From assembly GCA_011620245.1 (NCBI GenBank), contig WOZN01000302.1:1-6079 (forward strand): DNA of 6,079 nt. The letters run 5' to 3'. A model generated the notes under the pieces. It was given only the letters and a program-made list of their open reading frames with translations, was not told the origin of the DNA and searched no databases. The stretch is from Acidovorax sp. (GTDB lineage Bacteria > Pseudomonadota > Gammaproteobacteria > Burkholderiales > Burkholderiaceae_C). Positions 1 through 6,079 of this stretch are shown piece after piece. How positions within the stretch are numbered: position 1 is the stretch's first letter; the number at the start of each line of letters is the position of its first letter. A program made the position numbers and the translations under genes.

Positions 1-34
1 ATACAAAGCGGTCAACTGCCGTTTTTAGGTTCAA
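1..34 (-). repeat. Partial copy of an intergenic repeat at the rsmA 3' end
   Basis: Read leftward, positions 34-18 give TTGAACCTAAAAACGGC, which matches 5893-5909 on the plus strand at 16 of 17 bases. The stretch then goes on to CAGTTGACCGC before the window ends. The rsmA TGA stop (33-31) lies within the shared part. Both occurrences lie at the 3' end of a gene and in the same orientation relative to it. No hairpin with a T-run is visible in the 30 bases available, so this is not called as a terminator. Confidence 0.45.
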
Positions 35-792
35 GAGCATGCTTGTGCCAGGGCCAGGTATTCGGCCACGGGTACTTCCTCGGCGCGGCGCTGGGTGTCG
101 AACTGGCCCGCAAACTGGCGCGCTTCCAGCCAGCGGCCCAGCGTGTGGCGCAGCAGCTTGCGCCGCTGGCTGAAGGCCACCCGCACCAGCTCTTGCAGCA
201 AAGGCGCCGACAAAGCCGCGGGCTCTGCGTGCGGCACCATGCGCACCACCGCGCTGTCCACGCGCGGCGGCGGATCAAAGCTCTCGGGTGGCACGAACAG
301 CATATTCTCCATGGCATAGCGCCACTGCAGCATCACCGAAAGGCGCCCATAGTCGGAGGTGGCGGGCTGCGCCACCATGCGGTCTATCACCTCTTTTTGC
401 AGCATGAAATGCTGGTCTTCGATCACCTGCACATGCTCGAGCAGATGGAACAGGATGGGCGTGGAGATGTTGTAGGGCAGGTTGCCGACCACCCGGATCC
501 GGGAAACACCCATGGTGTGCGCCAGTTGCGTGAAATCGACTTTCAGCACGTCGGACTCGATGACATCGAGCTGGCCGTGCAGCCGCAGCCGCAAGGCCAG
601 GTCCCGGTCCAGTTCGATCACCGTCAGGCGCCCCAGGCGCTCGACCAGCGGCTGGGTCAGCGCGGCCAGGCCGGGGCCGATCTCCACCATGGGCTGACCC
701 GGCTGCGGCGCAATGGTGCTGACGATGGCTTCGATGATGCCGCCGTCCGACAGGAAATGCTGGCCGAAGCGCTTGCGGGGAATGTGTTTCAT
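31..792 (-). CDS. rsmA: 16S rRNA (adenine1518-N6/adenine1519-N6)-dimethyltransferase RsmA (KsgA)
   Basis: Cytoplasmic SAM-dependent enzyme that dimethylates two adjacent adenines in the 3'-terminal hairpin of 16S rRNA late in 30S assembly. The 253-residue protein is of usual length for the family. Visible motifs are the N-terminal RKRFGQHFL (residues 6-14), the SAM-binding loop [11 protein letters not shown] (36-46), the ribose-contacting acidic residue E60 in VIELD, D81 in ESDVL, the catalytic NLPYNIS (104-110), and the substrate-side [12 protein letters not shown] (172-183). The C-terminal helical domain with [12 protein letters not shown] (207-218) is complete. It starts at ATG, 13 bp after the surA stop, with only a weak purine-rich ribosome-binding stretch overlapping the surA end, so it is probably co-transcribed and translationally linked. 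In the enterobacterial arrangement pdxA lies between surA and this gene; here it does not. The TGA stop lies inside a motif repeated after amgK. Confidence 0.97.
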   Translation of the reverse strand: MKHIPRKRFGQHFLSDGGIIEAIVSTIAPQPGQPMVEIGPGLAALTQPLVERLGRLTVIELDRDLALRLRLHGQLDVIESDVLKVDFTQLAHTMGVSRIRVVGNLPYNISTPILFHLLEHVQVIEDQHFMLQKEVIDRMVAQPATSDYGRLSVMLQWRYAMENMLFVPPESFDPPPRVDSAVVRMVPHAEPAALSAPLLQELVRVAFSQRRKLLRHTLGRWLEARQFAGQFDTQRRAEEVPVAEYLALAQACS

Positions 793-805
793 GCAGCGGC
801 CATCT

Positions 806-2206
806 TCACCGGGGTGCGTCGCGGTATTCGACGTAGGCCCGGCCCCGCAACTCCTGCATCCAGTTGGTGAGGGCTTCCTCGACCTTCTTCTCGCGCACCG
901 TGTCGCGCGCCATGTCGCGCTGCTCGCGCTGGGTGAGCTTGACCTCGCGGCGCTCTACCAGCTCGATCAGGTGCACGCCAAAACGCGACACCACGGGCTC
1001 ACTGACCTCGCCGGGCTGGAGCGCATTCATGGCCTGCTCGAATTCGGGCACGTAGCGGCCCGGATTGGCCCAGCCCAGATCACCGCCCTGCTTGGCGCTG
1101 CCATCCTGCGAATGCTCGCGCGCCAATTCGGCAAAGTCTGCCTGGCCCGTCACGATGCGGCGCCGGTAATCGGCCAGCAGCGCTGCGGCGGCGCTCTCGG
1201 TCAATTGGGGGCCGGTGCGCAGCAGGATATGCCGCACATGGCTCTGGGTCACCATGGTGGGCACACCGGCGGTGGTCCTGTCCATCACCTTGAGCACATG
1301 AAAGCCCGCCGCAGAACGCAAGGGCCCGACGATGCCGCCCACGGGCAGCTGCGCCGTGGCGCTGATAAAGAGCTCGGGATAACGGTCGACCGGGCGCATG
1401 CCCAGCAGCCCGCCTGCCGTCTTGGCCTCGGCACCATCGGAGAACTCGCTGGCCACTGCCGCAAAGTCCTCGCCGGCACGCACCTTGTCAGCGGCGCGCT
1501 GGGCGCGGGCCTGGCGCTCGGCCACTTGGGCAGGGCTGGCGTTTTCTGGCACCAACACCAGAATATGGCCCAGGTTGATTTCCATACTGGAGGCATCGGC
1601 AGCCGACTGCTGTTCGCGCAGGTACTGGTCCACGTCCAGATCGCTCACGCGCACCCGGGACTGCACATCGCGCTCGCGCAGGCGCTGCAGCAGCAGCTGG
1701 TTGCGCAACTCTTCGCGAAAGCGTTCCTTGCTGATGCCGTCGGCGGCCAGCCGGCGGTGCATCTCTGCCACGCTGACGCTGTTTTGCTTGGCCACGCTCT
1801 CCTCGGCCTGGCCGACGGCAAAGTCGTCCACGCGTATACCGGCTTCGCGGGCCAGTTGCAGCTGGATCTTTTCCAGAATCAGCCGCTCCAGCACCTCGCG
1901 GACCAGCATATCGCGCGGCGGCAAGGGATTGCCCTGCTGGACCATCTGCTGCGCGATGCGTGCCGCCCGGGCCCGCACCTCGTTGTTGGTGACGGGTTCC
2001 GAATTGACTACCGCCACGATGTAATCGGCTTGCCGCAGCGCGGTGTCTGCACCAGGCTCGGGCAGGGGGAAGGAAGGTGCCGCAGGCGCCGTGCGCGAAA
2101 GGCCCGCTCCCGCAGCCTTCGAGGGGCGCAAACCTTGCGCCGCAGCGCCCGAGGTCACGAAAGATGCCAGGCACGCCAGGCCCAAAGCAATTGCACGGTG
2201 GTTCAT
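806..2206 (-). CDS. surA: Periplasmic peptidyl-prolyl isomerase and outer-membrane protein chaperone SurA
   Basis: Periplasmic chaperone that receives unfolded outer-membrane proteins from the Sec translocon and delivers them to the Bam machinery; LptD is a known client in E. coli. The 466-residue product has a signal peptide (hydrophobic core about residues 5-18, likely cleavage after GAAA near residue 23). An Ala/Pro-rich linker follows to about residue 58, then the SurA N-terminal chaperone domain starting at [15 protein letters not shown] (63-77). Next come two parvulin domains, about 207-310 ([11 protein letters not shown], then FSDG, GGLLGM, GFHVLKV) and 319-418 ([32 protein letters not shown]). 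The C-terminal helix closes the chaperone core. The ATG lies 9 bp after the lptD stop with no strong Shine-Dalgarno sequence, which suggests translational coupling. The leader linker is longer than in E. coli SurA. Identification is secure from the domain order and neighbourhood. Confidence 0.96.
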   Translation of the reverse strand: MNHRAIALGLACLASFVTSGAAAQGLRPSKAAGAGLSRTAPAAPSFPLPEPGADTALRQADYIVAVVNSEPVTNNEVRARAARIAQQMVQQGNPLPPRDMLVREVLERLILEKIQLQLAREAGIRVDDFAVGQAEESVAKQNSVSVAEMHRRLAADGISKERFREELRNQLLLQRLRERDVQSRVRVSDLDVDQYLREQQSAADASSMEINLGHILVLVPENASPAQVAERQARAQRAADKVRAGEDFAAVASEFSDGAEAKTAGGLLGMRPVDRYPELFISATAQLPVGGIVGPLRSAAGFHVLKVMDRTTAGVPTMVTQSHVRHILLRTGPQLTESAAAALLADYRRRIVTGQADFAELAREHSQDGSAKQGGDLGWANPGRYVPEFEQAMNALQPGEVSEPVVSRFGVHLIELVERREVKLTQREQRDMARDTVREKKVEEALTNWMQELRGRAYVEYRDAPR

Positions 2207-2215
2207 GGTGTCAGG

Positions 2216-4678
2216 TTAGTCATAGTTGCTGAAGCGGCTGGGGCTGCTGACCTGCTCGCGCAGGTATTGGTAACGCGGCACATTGCGCTTCAAGGTATCA
2301 AGGGGGTTGGCGCCCAGGCTCAGGCGGGAGAAGCCCACGAATTCGATCTGGAACAGCAGCTGCGTGCTGGCGGTGGTCAAGCTGCTTTGCAGGCGATTGA
2401 GCACCACGCGGCCGATCCAGCAGCAGCTGTCGTATTCAAAGCCCACCACTGTATCGACCAGCTTGCTGTCCTTCAAGCTGTAGTTCAGGCGGCCCACGGT
2501 GTACCAGCGGTTGCCGCCGCTGCCCTGGCCCTGGCCTTTGGCGCGCTCCGGGCCACTGTCTGCGCCCTGGCCGCCCCACAAGGCCGCCACCGGCCATTGC
2601 CAGCCCACATCGATTTGCTCGCTGGAGCCCCGCTGCAACCGGTAGACCGCGTTCACGGTGCGGTAGTTGCCCGGGCTGTAGCGCGCCGCCACGGTGGAAC
2701 GGATGGAGCGATCCGACTTGGGGTTGTATTGCACGGTGGAGTCAAAGCCCCACTGCGGTGTCCAGTTGATGCCGGCCCCCAGCAGCACATCGGACAGGCG
2801 CTCGCTGACTGGCGCGGCACCGGGCAGGGTCACGTCCTGGTCGGAGAACCGCAGGCGCTGGGCGATGCCCAGGCGCACCGCCTCGGCGCCGGTGCTGGGG
2901 TCGAGAAAGCGCGTGGTCACGCCCAGGGTAAGCAGGTTGTTGTCTGCCAGGCGGTCATTGCCGCCATAAGCGTTTTCGGTGTAGATGGAACCAAAGTTGA
3001 AGTCATTGGCCGCCGTGTCGTACACCGGCAGGCGGCTCTGGTCGCGAAAGGGCGTGTAGGTGTAGAACGCGCGGGGTTCCAGCGTCTGGGTGAAGGCGCG
3101 CCCCAGCAGGTGCGCATCGCGCTCGAACACCAGCCCGCTGTCCAGACTGAAGGTGGGCAGGGTGCGGCTGGCTGAATGCTCCCCGGTTATCAAAGGATCG
3201 TCGAACTGGTATTGCGTGGCGTGCAGCTGCAGCTTGGGGATGACGAAGCCCCCCGGCGCCAGAAAGGGGCGGCTCAGCTGCGCCTGCACGAAGCTGCGCT
3301 GGCCGTCGGCCGGGTTGGGCAGCGCCCGGTCCGCCTCGAAACGCGTGGTGTCGGCCAGCAGGCTGAAATCCACGCCCCGACCCAGATCCTGGGGCGTATA
3401 GCGCCACTGCATCTGGGGCATGAGATTGTAGGGCGGCACGATGGGCGAGGTTACGTCCTGCAGGGCCTGCCACTTGAGCGTGCGCACCTGGGCGGACATG
3501 TCGCCAGCCGCCCACGACAGGGTTGCATCGCTGGGCAGCAGGCGCTGGCGCAGCGGTTGCACGGCCCGCCTGAAGTCACGCCAGTAATCGTTATCGCTCA
3601 CCCGGTTGAGATTGAGGTTCAGGCCCATGCCACCCACGGGGGTGCTGATCTGCCCCTGGTGCTGCGCCGAATAGCCCCAGCGCTTGCCCTCGCGCTGGCG
3701 GTCCGTGGGCATCAGGGTGGCATCCACCTGGCCCTGGTAGTCGTTTTCGAGGTAGCGGAACTCGCCGCCGATTTCGATGCCGCGCTTGGCCATGATTCCG
3801 CCACGCAGCGTGGCGTCGCGGTTGGGGGCGATGTTCCAGTAGTAGGGCTGCAGGTATTCGAAACCGTTGCGGCTGTCCAGGCCCATCGTCGGGGGCAGCA
3901 GTCCGGACTTGCGCTTGTCCGACAACGGAAAGCTGATATGCGGAATGGGCAGCACCGGCACCCCCTTGAACTCCAGCACGGCCCCATCGGCGGTGCCCAC
4001 CTCTTCCGCATTGTCCAGGCGGATGGTCTTGGCGCGCAGCACCCAGTCGGGCTCCCAGCTGGCGGAGTCGTCTTTCTGGCAGGTGGTGTAGGTGGCGTTG
4101 TGCACCACCGAACGGTCGCGGTCCAGAAAGTCCACCCGCGTGGCATCGCCATGGGCGCCAGTCGCAAGGAAGCGATAACGCGCGTCGCTGAAAAAACCCT
4201 GGAATGCGTCCACATGCAGTTCCAGCGCCGAGCCGTCATAGGTGTTGCCCGCCTTGTTGATGCGCACGTTGCCCTGCGCCTTGGCCAAGTCATCGGGCAT
4301 GGTGTATTCCAGCCGATCGGCCCGGATCACGGTATCCCCCCGGCGCAGCTCGGCATTGCCGTCGACGACAGCCTTCACATCGGGCTGGCCCGTGATGCGG
4401 TCGCCCAAGACAAACACCGGCAACCGGGGGCGCATGTCCGCCGGCAGGGCTTCCTGCAGCTGCGGGCTGCGGCGCAGCGCCGGCGGGGCATCCCACGCGC
4501 TGGGCGCATCGGCCTGCGCCAGCGCGGCCAGCGGCACGCCGCACCAGGCCAGCGCCACCGCATAGGTCAGGGGGTGCAGCCCCGGGCGGCGGGCCCGCGC
4601 AGCAGCTTGCCGCACCGGCCGGAAAAAGGGTGGGGGGTTCTGCACGAAAGAGGGCTGGCAACGGGGCACGTCGGGCAA
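2216..4678 (-). CDS. lptD: LPS-assembly protein LptD (OstA/Imp), outer-membrane translocon
   Basis: Outer-membrane beta-barrel that, plugged by the lipoprotein LptE, inserts lipopolysaccharide into the outer leaflet. Read from TTG at 4678 it has 820 residues. A long basic/proline-rich N-region precedes a hydrophobic signal segment (about 36-54) with likely cleavage at ALA-Q or AQA (54-56). An OstA/LptA-like jellyroll domain follows (about 103-235, with DTVIRADRLEY and AQGNVRINKAGN), then the barrel from about 245, opening with the conserved PTMGLDSRNGFEYLQPYYWNIAPN region (263-286). Cysteines in the mature part are C200 and the adjacent pair C752-C753, matching E. coli C173 and C724-C725; there is no counterpart of C31. 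No in-frame ATG occurs between the upstream stop (4736-4738) and residue 82, beyond the signal peptide. The start must therefore be TTG 4678 or a GTG (residues 4, 12 or 22). It is the first gene of the leftward operon. Confidence 0.96.
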   Translation of the reverse strand: MPDVPRCQPSFVQNPPPFFRPVRQAAARARRPGLHPLTYAVALAWCGVPLAALAQADAPSAWDAPPALRRSPQLQEALPADMRPRLPVFVLGDRITGQPDVKAVVDGNAELRRGDTVIRADRLEYTMPDDLAKAQGNVRINKAGNTYDGSALELHVDAFQGFFSDARYRFLATGAHGDATRVDFLDRDRSVVHNATYTTCQKDDSASWEPDWVLRAKTIRLDNAEEVGTADGAVLEFKGVPVLPIPHISFPLSDKRKSGLLPPTMGLDSRNGFEYLQPYYWNIAPNRDATLRGGIMAKRGIEIGGEFRYLENDYQGQVDATLMPTDRQREGKRWGYSAQHQGQISTPVGGMGLNLNLNRVSDNDYWRDFRRAVQPLRQRLLPSDATLSWAAGDMSAQVRTLKWQALQDVTSPIVPPYNLMPQMQWRYTPQDLGRGVDFSLLADTTRFEADRALPNPADGQRSFVQAQLSRPFLAPGGFVIPKLQLHATQYQFDDPLITGEHSASRTLPTFSLDSGLVFERDAHLLGRAFTQTLEPRAFYTYTPFRDQSRLPVYDTAANDFNFGSIYTENAYGGNDRLADNNLLTLGVTTRFLDPSTGAEAVRLGIAQRLRFSDQDVTLPGAAPVSERLSDVLLGAGINWTPQWGFDSTVQYNPKSDRSIRSTVAARYSPGNYRTVNAVYRLQRGSSEQIDVGWQWPVAALWGGQGADSGPERAKGQGQGSGGNRWYTVGRLNYSLKDSKLVDTVVGFEYDSCCWIGRVVLNRLQSSLTTASTQLLFQIEFVGFSRLSLGANPLDTLKRNVPRYQYLREQVSSPSRFSNYD

Positions 4679-4701
4679 TATGGACAGGGCTGGAGAAACG
4701 G

Positions 4702-4721
4702 CCCGCGCCAGGCAGGGCGGG
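4702..4721. promoter_or_regulatory. Inverted repeat in the lptD-amgK intergenic region
   Basis: CCCGC (4702-4706) and GCGGG (4717-4721) form an interrupted palindrome with a 10-base centre; an alternative pairing CGCC/GGCG shifts it by a few bases. It would fall in the 5' leader of the lptD transcript and just upstream of the amgK -10 candidate, so it could be an operator or an RNA hairpin. In DNA this rich in G and C such a short stem can arise by chance. Confidence 0.22.
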
Positions 4722-4725
4722 TTTG

Positions 4726-4731
4726 TAAAAT
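4726..4731 (+). promoter_or_regulatory. Candidate -10 element for amgK
   Basis: TAAAAT preceded by TTG stands out in a GC-rich gap, 10 bases before the preferred amgK ATG. Transcription would start near 4738 and leave a leader of only about four bases. No convincing -35 hexamer is seen 15-18 bp upstream (4702-4710 is GC-rich), so activity would depend on an activator or on a degenerate promoter. Confidence 0.35.
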
Positions 4732-4734
4732 GGG

Positions 4735-4740
4735 ATTATC
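4735..4740 (-). promoter_or_regulatory. Candidate -10 element for the lptD-surA-rsmA operon
   Basis: On the minus strand this reads GATAAT, one mismatch from the sigma-70 -10 consensus. Transcription would begin near 4728, giving a leader of about 50 bases before the TTG start. No good -35 is visible upstream, where the minus strand is G-rich (the complement of the C-run at 4758-4764). No sigma-E type GAACTT box, as drives lptD/surA in E. coli, is visible in the gap. It lies only a few bases from the opposing plus-strand candidate. Confidence 0.28.
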
Positions 4741-4741
4741 C

Positions 4742-5872
4742 ATGAGCCACCCTTCTTCCCCCCCAACGTCCCTTGCCGCGGCATCGCCCGCCCCCGCCAG
4801 CCCCGTCAGCTGGCCCGATGCAGCCCGGCAGGCAGCGTTCGAGCAATGGCTTGCGCTGCTGGTGCAAAGCCACCAGCTGCTGCCCGCCAGCCTGCGTGCC
4901 GCCTCGGCCGACGCTAGCATTCGGCGCTACCTGCGCATCGACAGCGCATCGGGAGCCAGCTGCATCGTGATGGACGCCCCCCCGGACAAGGAAAACTGCC
5001 GCCCCTTCGTGCAGGTGCAGGGCCTGATGGCCGCCGCCGGCCTGAACGTGCCGCAGATTCTGGCCTGGGATGAACCCGGGGGCTTCATGCTGCTGAGCGA
5101 TCTGGGCAGCACCACGCTGATCGGGTTGCTGCGGCCCGAAGCCCCCCAGGCCGCGCTGGACTGGTATCTGCAGGCCGCCGATGTGCTGCTCGAATGGCAA
5201 AAGGCCTCCCGGCCCGGCGTGCTGCCCGCCTGCGACGAAGCCCTGCTGCGCCGCGAAATGGCGCTGTTCCCCGACTGGTATCTGGCCAGGCACCGCGGCA
5301 TCGCCCTGGACGACCGGCAGCAGGCCACGCTGGCCAGCGCCTTCGATGCCATCGTGGCGCACAACCTCACCGCCCCGCAGGTCTATGTGCACCGCGATTT
5401 CATGACCCGCAACCTGATGGCACCCGTGCAAGAGGGTGGCCCTCTTGGCGTGCTCGATTTCCAGGACGCCGTCTACGGCCCCATCACCTACGACATCGCC
5501 AGCCTGCTGCGCGACGCCTTCATCAGCTGGGAAGAAGAATTCATCCTCGACATCACCGTGCGTTACTGGGAAAAGGCCCGCAAGGCCGGCCTGCTGGGCG
5601 CGAACAGCGCCAGCGGCTGGGGCGAGGACTTTGGCGAGTTCTACCGCGCGGTTGAATGGATGGGGCTGCAGCGCCACCTCAAGGTGGCCGGCATCTTTGC
5701 GCGCCTGACCCTGCGCGACGGCAAGCCCAGGTACCTGGCCGACGCTCCGCGCTTCATGGGCTACATCCGCGCCACAACCAACCGCTACCGGCAGCTCGGG
5801 CCCCTGCTCAAGATGCTCGACCAGATCGAAGGCACCGAGCCCGTCACCGGCTTTGCCTATGGCCGCATGTAG
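4742..5872 (+). CDS. amgK: N-acetylmuramate/N-acetylglucosamine 1-kinase AmgK (aminoglycoside phosphotransferase-like)
   Basis: Cytoplasmic sugar kinase of the APH/choline-kinase fold. In Pseudomonas, AmgK phosphorylates the anomeric hydroxyl of MurNAc or GlcNAc, and MurU then makes the UDP sugar, a recycling route that bypasses de novo synthesis and lowers fosfomycin sensitivity. The 376 residues show the family pattern: DASIRRYLRI (57-66), where the nucleotide loop is expected, IVMDAPPDKEN (75-85), FMLLSDLGSTTL (115-126), the catalytic loop VHRDFMTRN (216-224; D219 and N224), and the metal-binding LDFQDA (238-243; D239). A 25-residue Ser/Pro/Ala-rich N-terminus precedes the conserved part. 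An alternative ATG at 4730 would add four residues, but it sits inside a plausible -10 box; 4742 is preferred. Divergent from lptD as in pseudomonads, but murU is not downstream. The kinase fold is certain; the exact substrate is inferred from sequence type and context. Confidence 0.88.
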   Translation: MSHPSSPPTSLAAASPAPASPVSWPDAARQAAFEQWLALLVQSHQLLPASLRAASADASIRRYLRIDSASGASCIVMDAPPDKENCRPFVQVQGLMAAAGLNVPQILAWDEPGGFMLLSDLGSTTLIGLLRPEAPQAALDWYLQAADVLLEWQKASRPGVLPACDEALLRREMALFPDWYLARHRGIALDDRQQATLASAFDAIVAHNLTAPQVYVHRDFMTRNLMAPVQEGGPLGVLDFQDAVYGPITYDIASLLRDAFISWEEEFILDITVRYWEKARKAGLLGANSASGWGEDFGEFYRAVEWMGLQRHLKVAGIFARLTLRDGKPRYLADAPRFMGYIRATTNRYRQLGPLLKMLDQIEGTEPVTGFAYGRM

Positions 5873-5892
5873 CAGCCAGCTTCACCCCCTCT

Positions 5893-5955
5893 TTGAACCT
5901 AAAATCGGCCTTTAGCGCTTACCAGCAAAGCGCCAATAGCTATCAATTAAGTAGC
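5893..5955 (+). repeat. Intergenic palindromic repeat, Comamonadaceae-type
   Basis: This stretch fills most of the amgK-rsmE gap and differs from its surroundings in being AT-richer. Its core is an inverted repeat, GCGCTT at 5915-5920 and AAGCGC at 5928-5933, around a 7-base loop. It is flanked by AAAATCGGCC on the left and by TAGCTATCAATTAAGTAGC (5937-5955) on the right. From memory, this arrangement of a GGCC flank, a paired GCGCTT/AAGCGC core and a GATAGCT flank in one orientation matches a short repeat scattered through intergenic regions of Acidovorax and relatives. No U-tract follows the stem on the plus strand, so it is not a clear intrinsic terminator in the amgK direction. Family assignment is from recall; the palindrome itself is plain in the sequence. 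Confidence 0.6.
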
Positions 5956-5957
5956 AT

Positions 5958-6079
5958 ATGCCCCGTTTCCACTGCCCGGTGCCTCTGACCCCCGGGGCCG
6001 AGATCGACCTGCCCCCCGGCGCCGCGCGCCATGTGCAGGTGCTGCGCCTGCAGCCGGGCGACGGCATCACGCTGTTCCA
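5958..6079 (+). CDS. rsmE: 16S rRNA (uracil1498-N3)-methyltransferase RsmE, N-terminal fragment
   Basis: The reading frame from ATG 5958 runs open to the window end and is cut after 40 complete codons. It starts MPRFHCPVPL and continues through LPPGAARHVQVLRLQPGD and ITLF. This is the start of the RsmE PUA-like RNA-binding domain, in which the H-hVxRh-GD pattern is typical. The SPOUT methyltransferase domain with its trefoil knot would lie beyond the window. The complete enzyme methylates N3 of U1498 in 16S rRNA in the decoding region of the assembled 30S subunit. The start codon lies two bases beyond an intergenic palindromic repeat, and there is only a weak purine stretch (about 5948-5954) as a ribosome-binding site. 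It is co-directional with amgK, 85 bp downstream of it, and may or may not share its transcript. Confidence 0.88.
   Translation, partial: MPRFHCPVPLTPGAEIDLPPGAARHVQVLRLQPGDGITLF

Noticed and set aside
43..870. Plus-strand open frame of 275 codons opposite rsmA.
   Set aside because: It is an in-register antisense shadow of rsmA, with low-complexity His/Arg/Gln composition, no recognisable domain and no translation signals.
4191..4196. Run of six A (TTTTTT in the lptD sense) as a possible programmed frameshift site.
   Set aside because: The lptD frame continues normally for over 650 codons, the phase does not make a classic slippery heptamer, and no alternative product is apparent.
4758..4764. 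Run of seven C just after the amgK start codon, with another at 4977-4983, as possible phase-variation tracts.
   Set aside because: Seven bases is short for slipped-strand switching, and C-runs of this length are expected in such GC-rich coding DNA.
4736..5677. Minus-strand open frame of 313 codons opposite amgK.
   Set aside because: amgK has clear kinase motifs on the plus strand; this frame is Gly/His/Gln-rich shadow sequence created by GC-rich codon use.
713..5872. One plus-strand frame is open from 713 to 5872 apart from a single stop at 3173-3175, giving apparent proteins of 820 and 898 residues.
   Set aside because: The frame is in exact codon register with the antisense of surA and lptD, so a stop would need a TTA, CTA or TCA codon in those genes, which is rare at this GC content. 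The single stop is opposite the TCA for LptD S502. The translation is His/Gln/Ala-rich shadow sequence until it becomes amgK.
5915..5933. Hairpin GCGCTT/AAGCGC as an intrinsic terminator for amgK.
   Set aside because: The stem is only six pairs and no T-run follows on the plus strand. The nearby T-rich bases lie on the other strand and at a distance, so repeat is the better call.

Overview
The window looks like a chromosomal core-gene region of a GC-rich betaproteobacterium, most likely a member of the Comamonadaceae (Acidovorax-like). This rests on the betaproteobacterial character of the five encoded proteins, the strong GC bias at third codon positions, and an intergenic palindromic sequence (about 5893-5955) that resembles an abundant short repeat I associate with that family. 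No search was run, so genus-level placement is a guess.

The layout is two divergent transcription units around a 63-bp intergenic region (4679-4741). Leftward (minus strand) runs lptD (2216-4678), then surA (806-2206), then rsmA/ksgA (31-792). The gaps are 9 and 13 bp, so this is almost certainly one operon. Rightward (plus strand) runs amgK (4742-5872), followed after an 85-bp repeat-bearing gap by the first 40 codons of rsmE (from 5958, cut by the window end).

Most of the genes serve envelope biogenesis. LptD is the outer-membrane LPS translocon. SurA is the periplasmic chaperone that helps fold outer-membrane proteins including LptD. AmgK phosphorylates amino sugars recovered from peptidoglycan. 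The two RNA methyltransferases (RsmA on the 16S 3' end, RsmE on 16S U1498) link the region to ribosome maturation. Two partners common in related clusters are not where one might expect them: pdxA is absent between surA and rsmA, and murU does not follow amgK.

I see no mobile element, CRISPR array, tRNA, rRNA or new defence system. Nearly all the DNA is coding and no gap exceeds 100 bp. The points most worth a second look are the repeat between amgK and rsmE, a 17-base motif shared by the 3' ends of rsmA and amgK, the non-ATG start of lptD, the reduced cysteine set of LptD, and possible overlapping divergent promoters.
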